Numbered from the stretch's first letter, positions 1 through 8,312 are shown. The stretch is 12,343 nucleotides of DNA from Acidaminococcaceae bacterium UBA2453 (GCA_002342505.1 DDQB01000035.1:279-12621); one strand, 5' to 3'. Numbers and translations: made by a program. The notes: a model not told the origin generated them from the sequence alone.

Positions 1-800
1 CTGAAGTCATTGCCCAGGAAAAAGCTGCATTAGGCCTGGACAAGGGCTTTGTTCAACAGTATTCGAACTGGCTTACTAAGGCACTGCGGGGCGACTGGGG
101 CTCGTCCTACGATACAAATCAGCCGGTAGCTGAAATCATGAAGAGCAAACTTCCGAACACAGTATTGCTGACGTTTTCAGCAGTGTTGATTATGCTTGTT
201 TTTGCTTACCCGTTGGGGATATTGGCAGCGGTCTACCGTAACAGATGGATCGATTACGCGATACGCCTTTTCTCCTTTTGGGGTACGGCCATGCCCACAT
301 TTTGGCTGGGGCTTTTACTGATGTACTGGATGGGAGTACGATTACGCCTTTTGCCTGTAATGGGAAGCGGCGATTTTAAGCATCTGATTTTGCCTGCAAC
401 ATCGCTTGCGATTTGGTTGATTGCCCTGTATTGCAGACGAATCCGTTCCGGTATTGTAGCGGAAATCAATAAAGATTATGTTACCGGTTTGAAAGCCAGG
501 GGATATTCCAATACAAGAATCTATCTTCGCCATATTATTCCAAACGCGTCCATCAGTATTCTTGTGATGCTGGGCCTGTCTATTGGCGATTTGCTTGGCG
601 GTTCCATGGTTGTTGAGGTCATATTCGGCTGGCAGGGTATAGGCAGTGTGGCTTTGGAAGCAGTGGCCTACCGTGATTATGTGGTTCTGCAGGCGTATGT
701 TGTCTGGATGGCTATCATTTATACATTTGTGAATCTGGCAGCCGATATGCTGGTATGCCTGATCAACCCTAAAGTCAGGTTAACAGAAAAAGCGGTATGA
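1..800 (+). CDS. ABC importer permease 1, DppB/NikB type (5' partial)
   Basis: Inner-membrane permease of a family-5 (peptide/nickel) ABC importer. The reading frame is already open at base 3, and its first residues (LGLDKGF..YSNWLTKALRGDWG) are the periplasmic segment seen after the first helix in DppB/NikB. The ATG at 138 is therefore internal and the true start lies upstream. About 265 residues are visible against roughly 310 in the family, so some 50 N-terminal residues are missing. The EAA loop that docks the ATPase lies at 474-548 (GLKARGYSNTRIYLRHIIPN, with the conserved Gly and PN). Several hydrophobic helices surround it. Its stop overlaps the next permease start as ATGA (797-800), so the two are translationally coupled and probably form the heterodimeric channel. 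Family assignment is strong; NikB versus DppB cannot be separated here. Confidence 0.93.
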   Translation, partial: EVIAQEKAALGLDKGFVQQYSNWLTKALRGDWGSSYDTNQPVAEIMKSKLPNTVLLTFSAVLIMLVFAYPLGILAAVYRNRWIDYAIRLFSFWGTAMPTFWLGLLLMYWMGVRLRLLPVMGSGDFKHLILPATSLAIWLIALYCRRIRSGIVAEINKDYVTGLKARGYSNTRIYLRHIIPNASISILVMLGLSIGDLLGGSMVVEVIFGWQGIGSVALEAVAYRDYVVLQAYVVWMAIIYTFVNLAADMLVCLINPKVRLTEKAV

Positions 801-1624
801 ATATCTGGATAAAAAAAATTATAGATAACAAAATATTTTGCCTGTTACTGACACTTAACATCCTTTTGGTGATGTTCTTCCTGTTTGCACCTCAGTTCGC
901 TCCCAATAGTCCGATTGAGATTCATGCGGATCATGCGCTTCTGGATTCATCGGGGCAATATCCCCTGGGAACGGATCAGCTTGGCCGATGTTTTCTGTCA
1001 AGGCTCTTATATGGCGGGAAGTCATCCCTGCTAATGACGATCGGTATTGTAGTTTTTATCTCTCTTGCAGGTACAACTGTGGGAATTATGGCGGCTCTGG
1101 CAGGCGGGGCTGTAGAACAGAGCTTCATGCGTTTTCTTGACGTAGTTCTTGCTATTCCATCCATGGTGCTGGTTCTTGTTATGGTCAGCATTTTCGGCAA
1201 CGGCATTGTTACGACGACGATTGCCATTATGTCGGTGAGCTGGATCACCTATGCGCGGATTTCCCATTCCCTGGTGCTGGAATTCAGGGAAAGTAATTTT
1301 ATAAAACAGGCACATATGGGGGGCGTCGGATCCGTACGTATCTTATTCAAGTATGTTCTACCCAATGTATTCCCTCATATTATCGTTGTTGCTACCCAGG
1401 ACTTTGGCGATAAGCTGCTGTTGCTTTCTTCCTTGTCCCTGTTAGGTCTGGGGGCGCAGCCGCCCACTCCCGAATGGGGTTATATGCTGAGTGAAGGCAA
1501 GCAGTTTATGCAGCGGGCGCCTTGGCTTTTGTTCTACCCGGGGTTTCTGATTTTTATCCATGTGATTATGTTTAATCTATTAGGCGATCGTTTACAGGAT
1601 ATCCTTGACCCCAAGGAGACCTGA
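797..1624 (+). CDS. ABC importer permease 2, DppC/NikC type
   Basis: Second permease subunit, 275 residues, the usual length for NikC (about 277) and slightly short for DppC. After an N-terminal helix (about 13-31) comes the family hallmark LGTDQLGR at residues 57-64, then FLSRLLYGGKSSL. The EAA ATPase-docking loop is at about 166-190, ending KYVLPN. The C-terminal family block LSLLGLGAQPPTPEWG is at 213-228. Five or six membrane helices are visible. The start codon lies inside the stop of permease 1 (ATGA), indicating coupled translation. The binding-protein gene follows after about 39 bases with its own strong ribosome site. Nothing is broken. The complex should move the substrate delivered by the lipoprotein across the inner membrane, powered by the two ATPases further downstream. 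Confidence 0.94.
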   Translation: MNIWIKKIIDNKIFCLLLTLNILLVMFFLFAPQFAPNSPIEIHADHALLDSSGQYPLGTDQLGRCFLSRLLYGGKSSLLMTIGIVVFISLAGTTVGIMAALAGGAVEQSFMRFLDVVLAIPSMVLVLVMVSIFGNGIVTTTIAIMSVSWITYARISHSLVLEFRESNFIKQAHMGGVGSVRILFKYVLPNVFPHIIVVATQDFGDKLLLLSSLSLLGLGAQPPTPEWGYMLSEGKQFMQRAPWLLFYPGFLIFIHVIMFNLLGDRLQDILDPKET

Positions 1625-1650
1625 TAAAAGATAAATTATATGTTTATTAA

Positions 1651-1656
1651 AGGAGG
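1651..1656 (+). promoter_or_regulatory. Ribosome binding site that decides the lipoprotein start
   Basis: A perfect AGGAGG lies 7 bases before the ATG at 1664. It is downstream of the alternative ATG at 1640, so it can only serve 1664. It is the strongest ribosome site in the operon and fits the need for excess receptor over channel subunits. Confidence 0.85.
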
Positions 1657-1663
1657 AAAACGA

Positions 1664-3202
1664 ATGAAAAAGCTTTTGCTGTGCGCGTTGTCGTTGCTTG
1701 CGGCAGTCCTCATGATTGCAGGCTGCGGCGGCGGGGACAAAAAAACGGAAAAACCGGCTCCGGCCAAAACGGAAAAATCAGCGGCAAAGCATATGAACAT
1801 TGCCCTGTTCTGGTTGGATAAAAGCCTGGAACCCGCAGAAGGCTGGAATGCCTGGAGTCTGGCCCGTGCAGGTGCTTCCGAATGCCTGACGACCATTGAT
1901 GAAAATATGAAGCTGACCCCTGTGCTGGCTGACAAATGGGAACAGGTGGATCCGGTGACCTGGAAGATCCACATTCGTAAAGGTGTTAAATTCAGCAATG
2001 GCAAGGAAATGACCCCGGAAGATGTAAAGAAGACCATTGAGCGCGCCGTAGGCAAGGACAAACGGGCGGCGGCCAACGCGAACCTGGATTCCATTAAAGT
2101 TGACGGTGAGAACATCATCTATAAGACAAAAGCCCCTTACGGCGCCCTGATGTATAACCTTTCTGAGCCGCTGTTTACCATCATCGATACTTCCAAACCG
2201 GCGGAAGAGATAGCCAAGACTCCGGTAACCACTGCTCCCTACATGGTTACGTCCTTTAAATCTGGCGAAGTGATCGAATTAAAAGCAAACCCCAATTACT
2301 GGGGTGGCAAGCCGGGACTGGATTCCATTACCGTGAAACTGATTAAAGACGATAACACCCGCGCGATGGCGCTGCAGTCCGGCGAAATTGATATTGCCCA
2401 GAAACTGGACAAAGCAGGCGCCGACCTGTTCAAAGGCAAGAGTGAATTCAACACTCTGGAAGTTCCTTCCCTGCGGCTTGAATTCGCTTTCCTGAACCTA
2501 AAACACCCCTTCCTTGCGAACGCAAATGTCCGTAAAGCCATGGCTATGGCAGTGGACCGCGACGCTATGGCGAAGCTGTTCAACGGTGAACCCTGCGGCA
2601 CTGTATTCCCAAAAGCTGCCGGAATCGGTTTTGAAAAACTGAACAAACAGACCTTTAACCTGGAAGAAGCCAAGAAACTGCTGGCTCAGGAAGGCTTTAA
2701 GGATACTAACGGCGACGGCATCATTGAAAAAGACGGAAAGCCTTTTGAACTGACTCTGCAGATTTTCAAGAAAACGGCAATTCCGGAAGCCCTGCAGGCC
2801 CAGCTTGCCAAAGCCGGTATCAAAATCAATATCCGCCAGATGGACGATACTCAGAAAAATCTGGAAGAGGGCAAATTTGATATGTCTCTGAACAGCTATA
2901 TTACCGCTGTTACCGGTGACGGTCAGCGTATTCTGGAGCAGAACTTCTCCACCAAAGGCGCGGACAACTACGGCAAATACTCCAATCCGGAATACGATGC
3001 CGTTATCGCCAAACTGGCAGGTGAGTTTGACGCAGCCAAACGCGTCGAGCTGGAAACGGAAGCCCAGAAGATCCTGCTGCAGGATACCCCGGATCTGTTC
3101 CTGGTATCCAGTAAGACGATTATCGTAACCAAAAACAGCGTTAAGAATCTGAAAAAGTATCCTTTGGATTATTATCTGATCAGTAAGGACACCACGATGT
3201 AA
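1664..3202 (+). CDS. Family-5 solute-binding lipoprotein (NikA/DppA/OppA-like)
   Basis: Extracytoplasmic receptor of the importer, 512 residues. The start at 1664 is chosen over the in-frame ATG at 1640 because AGGAGG (1651-1656) sits 7 bases before it and the peptide then begins as a proper lipoprotein signal: MKKLLLCAL, hydrophobic core, lipobox IAGC with Cys21. A Lys/Ala/Thr/Pro-rich linker (about 25-42) leads to the SBP_bac_5 fold. Visible family blocks are LADKWEQ..TWKIHIRKGVKFSNG (about 88-113), NPNYWGG (209-215), LQSGEIDIA (237-245) and NVRKAMAMAVDR (288-299). The start of the mature part (WNAWSLARAGASECL) recalls nickel/metallophore receptors of Gram-positives, but that is inference and a peptide cargo is equally possible. 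Codon use is more biased (CTG, GC-ending codons) than in the flanking genes, as expected for a highly expressed receptor. Confidence 0.93.
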   Translation: MKKLLLCALSLLAAVLMIAGCGGGDKKTEKPAPAKTEKSAAKHMNIALFWLDKSLEPAEGWNAWSLARAGASECLTTIDENMKLTPVLADKWEQVDPVTWKIHIRKGVKFSNGKEMTPEDVKKTIERAVGKDKRAAANANLDSIKVDGENIIYKTKAPYGALMYNLSEPLFTIIDTSKPAEEIAKTPVTTAPYMVTSFKSGEVIELKANPNYWGGKPGLDSITVKLIKDDNTRAMALQSGEIDIAQKLDKAGADLFKGKSEFNTLEVPSLRLEFAFLNLKHPFLANANVRKAMAMAVDRDAMAKLFNGEPCGTVFPKAAGIGFEKLNKQTFNLEEAKKLLAQEGFKDTNGDGIIEKDGKPFELTLQIFKKTAIPEALQAQLAKAGIKINIRQMDDTQKNLEEGKFDMSLNSYITAVTGDGQRILEQNFSTKGADNYGKYSNPEYDAVIAKLAGEFDAAKRVELETEAQKILLQDTPDLFLVSSKTIIVTKNSVKNLKKYPLDYYLISKDTTM

Positions 3203-3215
3203 GAAATGCAATCCG

Positions 3216-3249
3216 AAAGGCCATACTTTTAATCGGGTATGGCCTTTTT
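3216..3249 (+). terminator. Internal terminator after the binding-protein gene
   Basis: An 11-bp perfect stem is formed by 3216-3226 (AAAGGCCATAC) and 3237-3247 (GTATGGCCTTT), with a 10-base loop and a T-run at 3245-3249. It begins 14 bases after the lipoprotein stop and ends 22 bases before the first ATPase start. Read-through would supply the ATPases, so it probably lowers their level relative to the receptor and may stabilise the upstream transcript. No convincing separate promoter was seen between it and 3271. Confidence 0.88.
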
Positions 3250-3270
3250 AAAGAGGCTGTCATAATAATT

Positions 3271-4068
3271 ATGAAGAAACTGCTTGATATTACCAATCTG
3301 TCAATTTCATACGGAAACAAACCAACCGTTAAAGGTGTTTCGCTGCGCCTAGACGAAGGTGAGATTCATTGCCTGGTAGGCGGGACCGGGAGCGGAAAAT
3401 CCACCATACTTCACGCAATAGCGGGGATTTCTTCCAAAGCGGTTCATATTACTGCCGGTACGATTGTGTTTGACAATACAGATCTGCTGGCGGTGGATGA
3501 AAAGAAACGGCGTCAATTATTAGGAAGCCGCATCGCCTTGGTTTTCCAGAATCCGGAATCCTATTTTGATTCTCTAATGACAGTTGGTGATCAGTTTGTG
3601 GAATTCTTGCAGTACAGGAACCCTGCAATGAAAAAGGAGACTTGTCTGGAGGTTTCTGCCCGAGCCTTGCGGGAAATGAGGCTGGATGATCCGGAACGCC
3701 TGTTAAAACTGTATCCGTTTGAGCTGTCTGGCGGAATGTTACAGCGCAGTTCAATCGCAATGGCGATGCTGACAAAACCGAAACTGCTTCTTGCAGACGA
3801 ACCGACCAGCGCGCTGGATATTGTTACACAGGCAAAAATCCTGGGCGAATTAAAAGTTTTGAATAAGAATACCGGTACAGCCATACTGATGGTGACGCAC
3901 AATATGAAAGTTGCAGAAACGCTGGCTGATACTGTTAGCGTGATGTATAGCGGAAAAATTGTGGAATCAGGAGATACCCAAACGGTTTTACACCATCCTT
4001 CCAACGATTATACAAAGGAACTGATCCGATCTATGCCCACGATGGAGGAGGCGCGTCTTATTGAATGA
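3271..4068 (+). CDS. ABC importer ATPase 1, NikD/DppD type
   Basis: ATP-binding subunit, 265 residues. All nucleotide-binding motifs are visible: Walker A GGTGSGKST (37-45), Q-loop Gln93, signature LSGGM (152-156), Walker B LLLADE (172-177) with Glu177, D-loop SALD, and switch His210. The end (VLHHPSNDYTKELIRSMP) is the conserved tail of peptide/nickel importer ATPases. The protein stops soon after, without the cysteine-rich C-terminal extension of DppD/OppD (about 330 residues), so its length fits NikD better. The ribosome site is weak (AGAGG at 3252-3256, about 14 bases away), consistent with low expression after the terminator. It pairs with the next ATPase as a heterodimer. Motifs are intact, so it should be active. 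Confidence 0.93.
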   Translation: MKKLLDITNLSISYGNKPTVKGVSLRLDEGEIHCLVGGTGSGKSTILHAIAGISSKAVHITAGTIVFDNTDLLAVDEKKRRQLLGSRIALVFQNPESYFDSLMTVGDQFVEFLQYRNPAMKKETCLEVSARALREMRLDDPERLLKLYPFELSGGMLQRSSIAMAMLTKPKLLLADEPTSALDIVTQAKILGELKVLNKNTGTAILMVTHNMKVAETLADTVSVMYSGKIVESGDTQTVLHHPSNDYTKELIRSMPTMEEARLIE

Positions 4069-4843
4069 CAATATTCTTTTGGAAACACGGGAGTTACGGC
4101 AGATTTACGGTAAAGGAAGAGACCGTTTAGAGGCATTGAAAGGTGTTTCCGTAAAGGTTCATTCCGGAGAATCGATTGGCATCATCGGTCTCAGCGGATG
4201 TGGAAAAAGTACATTATTGCGTATTCTGGCCGGACTGGAAACTCCGGCTTCGGGAACGGTTCAGTTTCGTGGGCAGACATTAGATTTTGATTCCCGGAAA
4301 AGCCTGCGGGATTATCATAGAAAAGTCCAAATGGTATTTCAGAATCCCATGTCAACATTCAGCCCGTATATGACGATTCAGACTTATTTGCTGGAAAGCC
4401 TTCGCAGTTTCGGAGGACTGGAAGGGGATGGAAGAGAGCAGGCTGTTGCCCTTTTAAAACATGTTGAATTAGATGAAACATTTCTTGACAGGTTGCCGCA
4501 TCAACTATCCGGTGGGCAACTGCAGCGAGTCGTCATCGCCAGGGCATTAGCATTGAATCCGGAAGTGATTTTGCTGGATGAACCGACCAGCGCTTTAGAT
4601 ATTCTCACGCAGCGGGCCATTTTGGAATTGCTTTCGCAAATCGCCAAAGAAAGAAACATGTCCCTTATATTTGTTGGGCATAATTCTTCTGTAGTACGTC
4701 TGCTGTCTCATCGTGTTTATGTAATGGAAACAGGTCGAATCGTTGAAGAACTCTTCAGTGAAACTATGTTGCAGGATGCAAAAGAACCGTACACACGTCA
4801 ATTTTTTCCGGAAAATCTTAAAAAAGTGGTTTATAATTATTAA
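4061..4843 (+). CDS. ABC importer ATPase 2, NikE/DppF type (TTG start)
   Basis: Second ATPase, 260 residues. Motifs are Walker A GLSGCGKST (43-51), Q-loop Gln94, signature LSGGQ (149-153), Walker B ILLDE (170-174), D-loop SALD and switch His207. No in-frame ATG is suitably placed. The TTG at 4061 is supported by GGAGGAG (4044-4050) 10 bases upstream and by good N-terminal alignment (LETRELRQIYGKG). It overlaps the stop of ATPase 1 by 8 bases, so the two are translationally coupled. The C-terminus (EPYTRQFFPE) is short, as in NikE, and lacks the longer DppF tail. It is the last gene of the operon, and a terminator follows directly. Confidence 0.93.
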   Translation: MNDNILLETRELRQIYGKGRDRLEALKGVSVKVHSGESIGIIGLSGCGKSTLLRILAGLETPASGTVQFRGQTLDFDSRKSLRDYHRKVQMVFQNPMSTFSPYMTIQTYLLESLRSFGGLEGDGREQAVALLKHVELDETFLDRLPHQLSGGQLQRVVIARALALNPEVILLDEPTSALDILTQRAILELLSQIAKERNMSLIFVGHNSSVVRLLSHRVYVMETGRIVEELFSETMLQDAKEPYTRQFFPENLKKVVYNY

Positions 4844-4844
4844 G

Positions 4845-4875
4845 GTGCGTTCCGGCAAAAACGGGGCGCGCTTTT
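4845..4875 (+). terminator. Operon-end terminator of the ABC importer
   Basis: A 10-bp stem (4845-4854 with 4862-4871), including three G-U pairs in RNA, a 7-base A-rich loop and a TTTT tail (4872-4875). It begins one base after the last ATPase stop. The U-tail is short, so efficiency may be moderate. Confidence 0.65.
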
Positions 4876-4876
4876 A

Positions 4877-5083
4877 GGTTTAGCCGGTTTATTATCGTTG
4901 TCAGGTCGATATAAAGAAGCGTTGCCATTACAGGAACAGGCTTTTGCGTTACAAAAAGAAGTATTGGGTGAAAAGCATGTTATTTGGGATGTTACTGTAA
5001 ATTGCTGTTTTAAATTTAAAGAACGTTTTAATCGAATAAAATCATTTCTGAATTTATTGAATTTTATCAGTAACTATTCTTAA
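4877..5083 (+). pseudogene. Remnant of a kinesin-light-chain-like TPR gene
   Basis: The frame read from 4877 gives GLAGLLSLSGRYKEALPLQE, followed by a segment ending VLGEKH. This is a textbook repeat unit of the kinesin-light-chain TPR family (LA..Y..GRY.EA..L.E.AL...VLG..HP). Only one repeat is recognisable; after about position 4980 the frame dissolves into an AT-rich, Asn/Phe-rich tail ending at 5083. There is no start codon with a ribosome site, and the frame runs straight out of the preceding ATPase stop through its terminator. Such TPR proteins normally carry many repeats. I read this as the leftover of a deleted or recombined gene; a short expressed peptide from the TTG at 4898 is less likely. 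Bases 5084-5140 show nothing further. Confidence 0.55.
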
Positions 5084-5141
5084 TTTCTGAAGTTTTCCAC
5101 AAGCATTTTACTACTTCCGGCTTTGGGGCATTAACGTTTCC

Positions 5142-5175
5142 AAAAAAACAGGAAACCGTCCCATTGACGGTTTCC
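5142..5175 (-). terminator. Terminator of the GGDEF/EAL gene
   Basis: A perfect 10-bp stem (5151-5160 GGAAACCGTC with 5166-5175) with a 5-base loop. Read on the - strand it is followed by a run of seven T (complement of 5142-5148). It lies 33 bases after the stop of the 5209-8196 gene, in the right orientation to end that transcript. Confidence 0.9.
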
Positions 5176-5208
5176 CTCTTCATCTTTTCCTATTTTGTTT
5201 TTCGGACT

Positions 5209-8196
5209 TCAGTTCACCAGCGGCGCCGGCCGCATCTGTCCCAGACTGTCACCCTGCTGTTCTGCATCGTCATGTTCCCTGATAATAAACCGTTCAAATT
5301 CTTCCGGCGGCAAGGGACGGGAGAAATAATACCCCTGCACCACATCGCAGCCTGCGTTCTTCAGCATCAGCATCTGGTTTTCCGTTTCCACGCCTTCTGC
5401 GATGACAGTCAGTTTCAGGTTCCGGGCAATGTCAAGAATCAGCTGCACCAGGCGGAAGTCCTGGGGATTATGCTCAATATTCAGAATGAAGCCCCTGTCC
5501 ATCTTCAAAATATCCACCGGCATGGCGGAAAGCATATTCAGGGACGAATAGCCGGAACCGAAGTCGTCCATTTCAATTTCAAAACCTTTGCTCCGGAGCC
5601 GTTCCACTACCTTCAGCAGTTCTTCCGCGTTTTCCGTATATGCGGATTCCGTCACTTCCAGCTTCAGGGCATCGTAGGTCAGTCCGTTATCCCGGATCAG
5701 GGCCTCAAAGATTTCACCCAGATTGGGATCAAATACATCAACACGGGACAGGTTGACGGAAACCGGCAGGATGATCCCGTATTTTTTCTTCCAGATTGCA
5801 ATCTGTCTGGCCGCTTCTTCCCATACGTATTTATCCACCACGCTGATCTGCCCGTTCCCTTCAAACAGGGGAATAAAATCGCAGGGTGGAATCAGCCCCA
5901 GCTCCGGGTGCTGCCAGCGAATCAGGGCCTCCGCGCTGGCCAGCCGGGGCGGATCGCACTGGATGTTGTATTTAGGCTGGTAAAAGACTTTTAATTCCCG
6001 ATTTTCCACAGCCCGGCGCAGGTCGTTCAGCAGACGCTGGTTATAGGTTTCCCGGGCGCGGATTTCTTCATTATAAACCATAAGGTGCCTGTTACAGCCC
6101 CGCACCATGTTGCAGGCCGACCAGGCCCGGTCAAAGGCCGGTCCCGCTTCCAGCCCCTCCTGCCAGGGCATAACGCCCATACGCAGACGGATGCTGGTAT
6201 GACTGGATACTTCGTTCACTTTTTCCTGAAACCGGTCCAGCAGGGCCTGATAGTCTTCCAGATGCCTGCAGTAAATGTCAAACCGGTCCGCTTCCACCCG
6301 GCTGGCGATGCCCCCGTTTTCTTTCAGGAAACCCTGAATCGTTTCACCCAGGCAATGCAGCACGTTGTTGCCAAAGGCCCGGCCGTTCAGCTCATTCATA
6401 ATGTGGAACTGCTCAATATTCAACACAATGGCGTCCATATTCCAGGTGGGGTAATCTTTCCGGAACCGTCTGGCATATTCATAGAAGAAGCCCCGGTTGA
6501 ACAGGCCGGACACTTTATCATTCTCAGCCGCGGAAATGAGCTGCTGTCTCTCGGATGCTTTTTTCTGTTCTTTGGTGCCAAACAGCAACAAACCAAGGAG
6601 TATCGCCGCAAAGGATGCGATGAATGCAATCACGACGGCCAGATTATCTCCCACGTAATCCTTAAAGCTGACCCTCTTCTCCTCATGGGAATAGGCTGCC
6701 AGCGCCGAATAAACAGACGCTTCCGGCACAAGATTTCTGACTTTGTTCAGTATGGAATACAACTGGTGGTTATCCCGATGCACGGCGAAGGACAGGGTCA
6801 TATCCACCCCGGTAGCTATCGGCGTCAGCTTGTATTTATTGAACTCTTCGGCTAAACTGTTAAGTCGGTAGGAAGAAACCAGAAAACAGTCCGCGTCCCC
6901 GGAATTCACTTTCTGGTACCTCTCCCCCGGATGACTAATATGCACAACTCTCCATCTGGGAAAGTGTTTTTTCAGAAAGCTCTCATGATAGTGAAAACCC
7001 TTCATATAGGCGACGCTTTCAATCTCCTTCAGCGAGTAGTTCTTCCTGTGCTTTTTTCGCATCACCGCATACATTTCCGCATGCATGGGCGGATCCGTTA
7101 CCAAAACCCCCGTTTTTTCTGCGTCGTACTCTGGAAAACTGACTGGAAAAACACAGTCGACATCTCCATTTTTCAGCGCCTCTAACGCAGAATCTACATC
7201 GGAAAACGGCACCGGTTCAAATAACAGCTTCGCGTTTTTCACACTGGAGGAAGCCATATCCAGATAATCCTGCAAAGCCCCGGTCAGTTTTCCCGTTTCC
7301 GGGTTCTTGTCACAATAGGGCAGAAAGTCAGCCCGATAGCCTACCCGGATGATTCCATGACTTGAAAGCCAGTCATTTTCGGAAAGGCTGAGGTATGCGC
7401 CGAAATCGCTGTTGTAGAAGTATTTATTATACATTTGCTGATTATAGTACCGGGTTTCGTCCTGGATCCGGTTCATGGCAGCATCCAGCTCTTTCAGCAA
7501 GTCGGGACGATTCTGGTTCACCGCGAAGTAAAACGGGGTAGATCCTATCTTGCAAATCGGTATGGCCCTGCCTGCGTCGCTTCCTTTTTTGATAATCGTA
7601 CCGACATACAGATCGATATTGCCGCGGCTCAACTTTTGCAGGGAATCCCTTTCCCCTCCTGTCAGTTCTACAAGTTCTGTTTTGATGCCGTATTTTTCAG
7701 CCCATGCAAGATACAGGTCTTTCTGCACGCTGTTTTTGTTCACGCCTACCCGTTTTCCATCGAAGGTAGCATAGTTGTCGAGACTGACAGACCGGTTGTG
7801 GTTGGAAACAAAAACATAATATTCTTCTTCCCCCATGGGCAGGGCAGAATACAGCATGTGTTTCGCCCGTTCTTCCGTATGGGAGACATCGCTGAGCAGG
7901 TCAATTTCACCTTGCCGCAGCATTTCCAGCAATTTTGGCCAGCTTGTGGTTACATATTCATAGTCCCAGCCCGTATATGCAGCGATCTTCTGCTGGTATT
8001 CATAGGCATAACCGGACCGTCCGCCATAGGAATCCGTTATGTTGAAGGGCGATTCGTACCAGCCCACCCGCACGGTCTTTTTCCCCTGTTCCGCCGCAAA
8101 AACAGACACGGGAACAAGAACTGCCAGCAGCAGGCTGAGGCAGAGCCAGAAAGACAGTATGCTTTTTTTGCTTACCACGGGAGGTACATTCGTCAT
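5209..8196 (-). CDS. Dual periplasmic-sensor GGDEF/EAL protein, probable c-di-GMP phosphodiesterase
   Basis: A 995-residue inner-membrane signalling protein. In order: signal peptide (about 13-35, VFAA cleavage region); SBP_bac_3 domain 1 (about 41-270, opening TVRVGWYESPFN); SBP_bac_3 domain 2 (about 282-500, opening IIRVGYRADFLPYC); one membrane helix (about 518-540); GGDEF (about 555-712); EAL (about 720-975). The GGDEF site reads EADRF (635-639) and the metal-site Asp region reads LNIEQF, so cyclase activity should be lost. The EAL domain keeps all expected residues: E756 (EAL), N815, E847 (EVTE), D877-D878 (DDFGSGYSS), K898, E934 (EGVE) and Q954. The likely role is cleavage of c-di-GMP in response to amino-acid-like ligands in the periplasm. 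The ATG at 8196 follows an in-frame stop two codons upstream; its ribosome site is poor. The gene is monocistronic between its own promoter and terminator. Confidence 0.95.
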   Translation of the reverse strand: MTNVPPVVSKKSILSFWLCLSLLLAVLVPVSVFAAEQGKKTVRVGWYESPFNITDSYGGRSGYAYEYQQKIAAYTGWDYEYVTTSWPKLLEMLRQGEIDLLSDVSHTEERAKHMLYSALPMGEEEYYVFVSNHNRSVSLDNYATFDGKRVGVNKNSVQKDLYLAWAEKYGIKTELVELTGGERDSLQKLSRGNIDLYVGTIIKKGSDAGRAIPICKIGSTPFYFAVNQNRPDLLKELDAAMNRIQDETRYYNQQMYNKYFYNSDFGAYLSLSENDWLSSHGIIRVGYRADFLPYCDKNPETGKLTGALQDYLDMASSSVKNAKLLFEPVPFSDVDSALEALKNGDVDCVFPVSFPEYDAEKTGVLVTDPPMHAEMYAVMRKKHRKNYSLKEIESVAYMKGFHYHESFLKKHFPRWRVVHISHPGERYQKVNSGDADCFLVSSYRLNSLAEEFNKYKLTPIATGVDMTLSFAVHRDNHQLYSILNKVRNLVPEASVYSALAAYSHEEKRVSFKDYVGDNLAVVIAFIASFAAILLGLLLFGTKEQKKASERQQLISAAENDKVSGLFNRGFFYEYARRFRKDYPTWNMDAIVLNIEQFHIMNELNGRAFGNNVLHCLGETIQGFLKENGGIASRVEADRFDIYCRHLEDYQALLDRFQEKVNEVSSHTSIRLRMGVMPWQEGLEAGPAFDRAWSACNMVRGCNRHLMVYNEEIRARETYNQRLLNDLRRAVENRELKVFYQPKYNIQCDPPRLASAEALIRWQHPELGLIPPCDFIPLFEGNGQISVVDKYVWEEAARQIAIWKKKYGIILPVSVNLSRVDVFDPNLGEIFEALIRDNGLTYDALKLEVTESAYTENAEELLKVVERLRSKGFEIEMDDFGSGYSSLNMLSAMPVDILKMDRGFILNIEHNPQDFRLVQLILDIARNLKLTVIAEGVETENQMLMLKNAGCDVVQGYYFSRPLPPEEFERFIIREHDDAEQQGDSLGQMRPAPLVN

Positions 8197-8283
8197 GATC
8201 AGTTACCCGTCGCAGTGTGTAAACGTTGCAGTGCGCGAACTGCTGATAATTACGTATCTTTTAAAGTACTTTTATCCAGTTCA

Positions 8284-8312
8284 ATCTTATCACAACATAT
8301 TTCTTTTTGCAA
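8284..8312 (-). promoter_or_regulatory. Promoter of the GGDEF/EAL gene
   Basis: On the - strand, TTGCAA (8312-8307) is followed after 17 bases by TAAGAT (8289-8284) with an upstream TG one base before it (extended -10). Transcription would begin near 8277, giving a leader of about 80 bases. That leader contains a small hairpin (GCAGT/ACTGC, 8228-8232 with 8239-8243) and a second copy of GCAGTG at 8212-8217. No c-di-GMP riboswitch was recognised in it. Confidence 0.5.

Noticed and set aside
1640..1663. ATG at 1640 as the start of the binding protein
   Set aside because: It would place AGGAGG inside the coding region and add eight residues before the lipoprotein signal; 1664 has correct ribosome spacing.
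5164..5994. + strand open frame of 276 codons
   Set aside because: Antisense shadow of the EAL domain; no ribosome site or family features.
8197..8283. c-di-GMP riboswitch in the leader of the GGDEF/EAL gene
   Set aside because: Only a 5-bp hairpin is present; the conserved GEMM core sequences and two-helix layout were not found.
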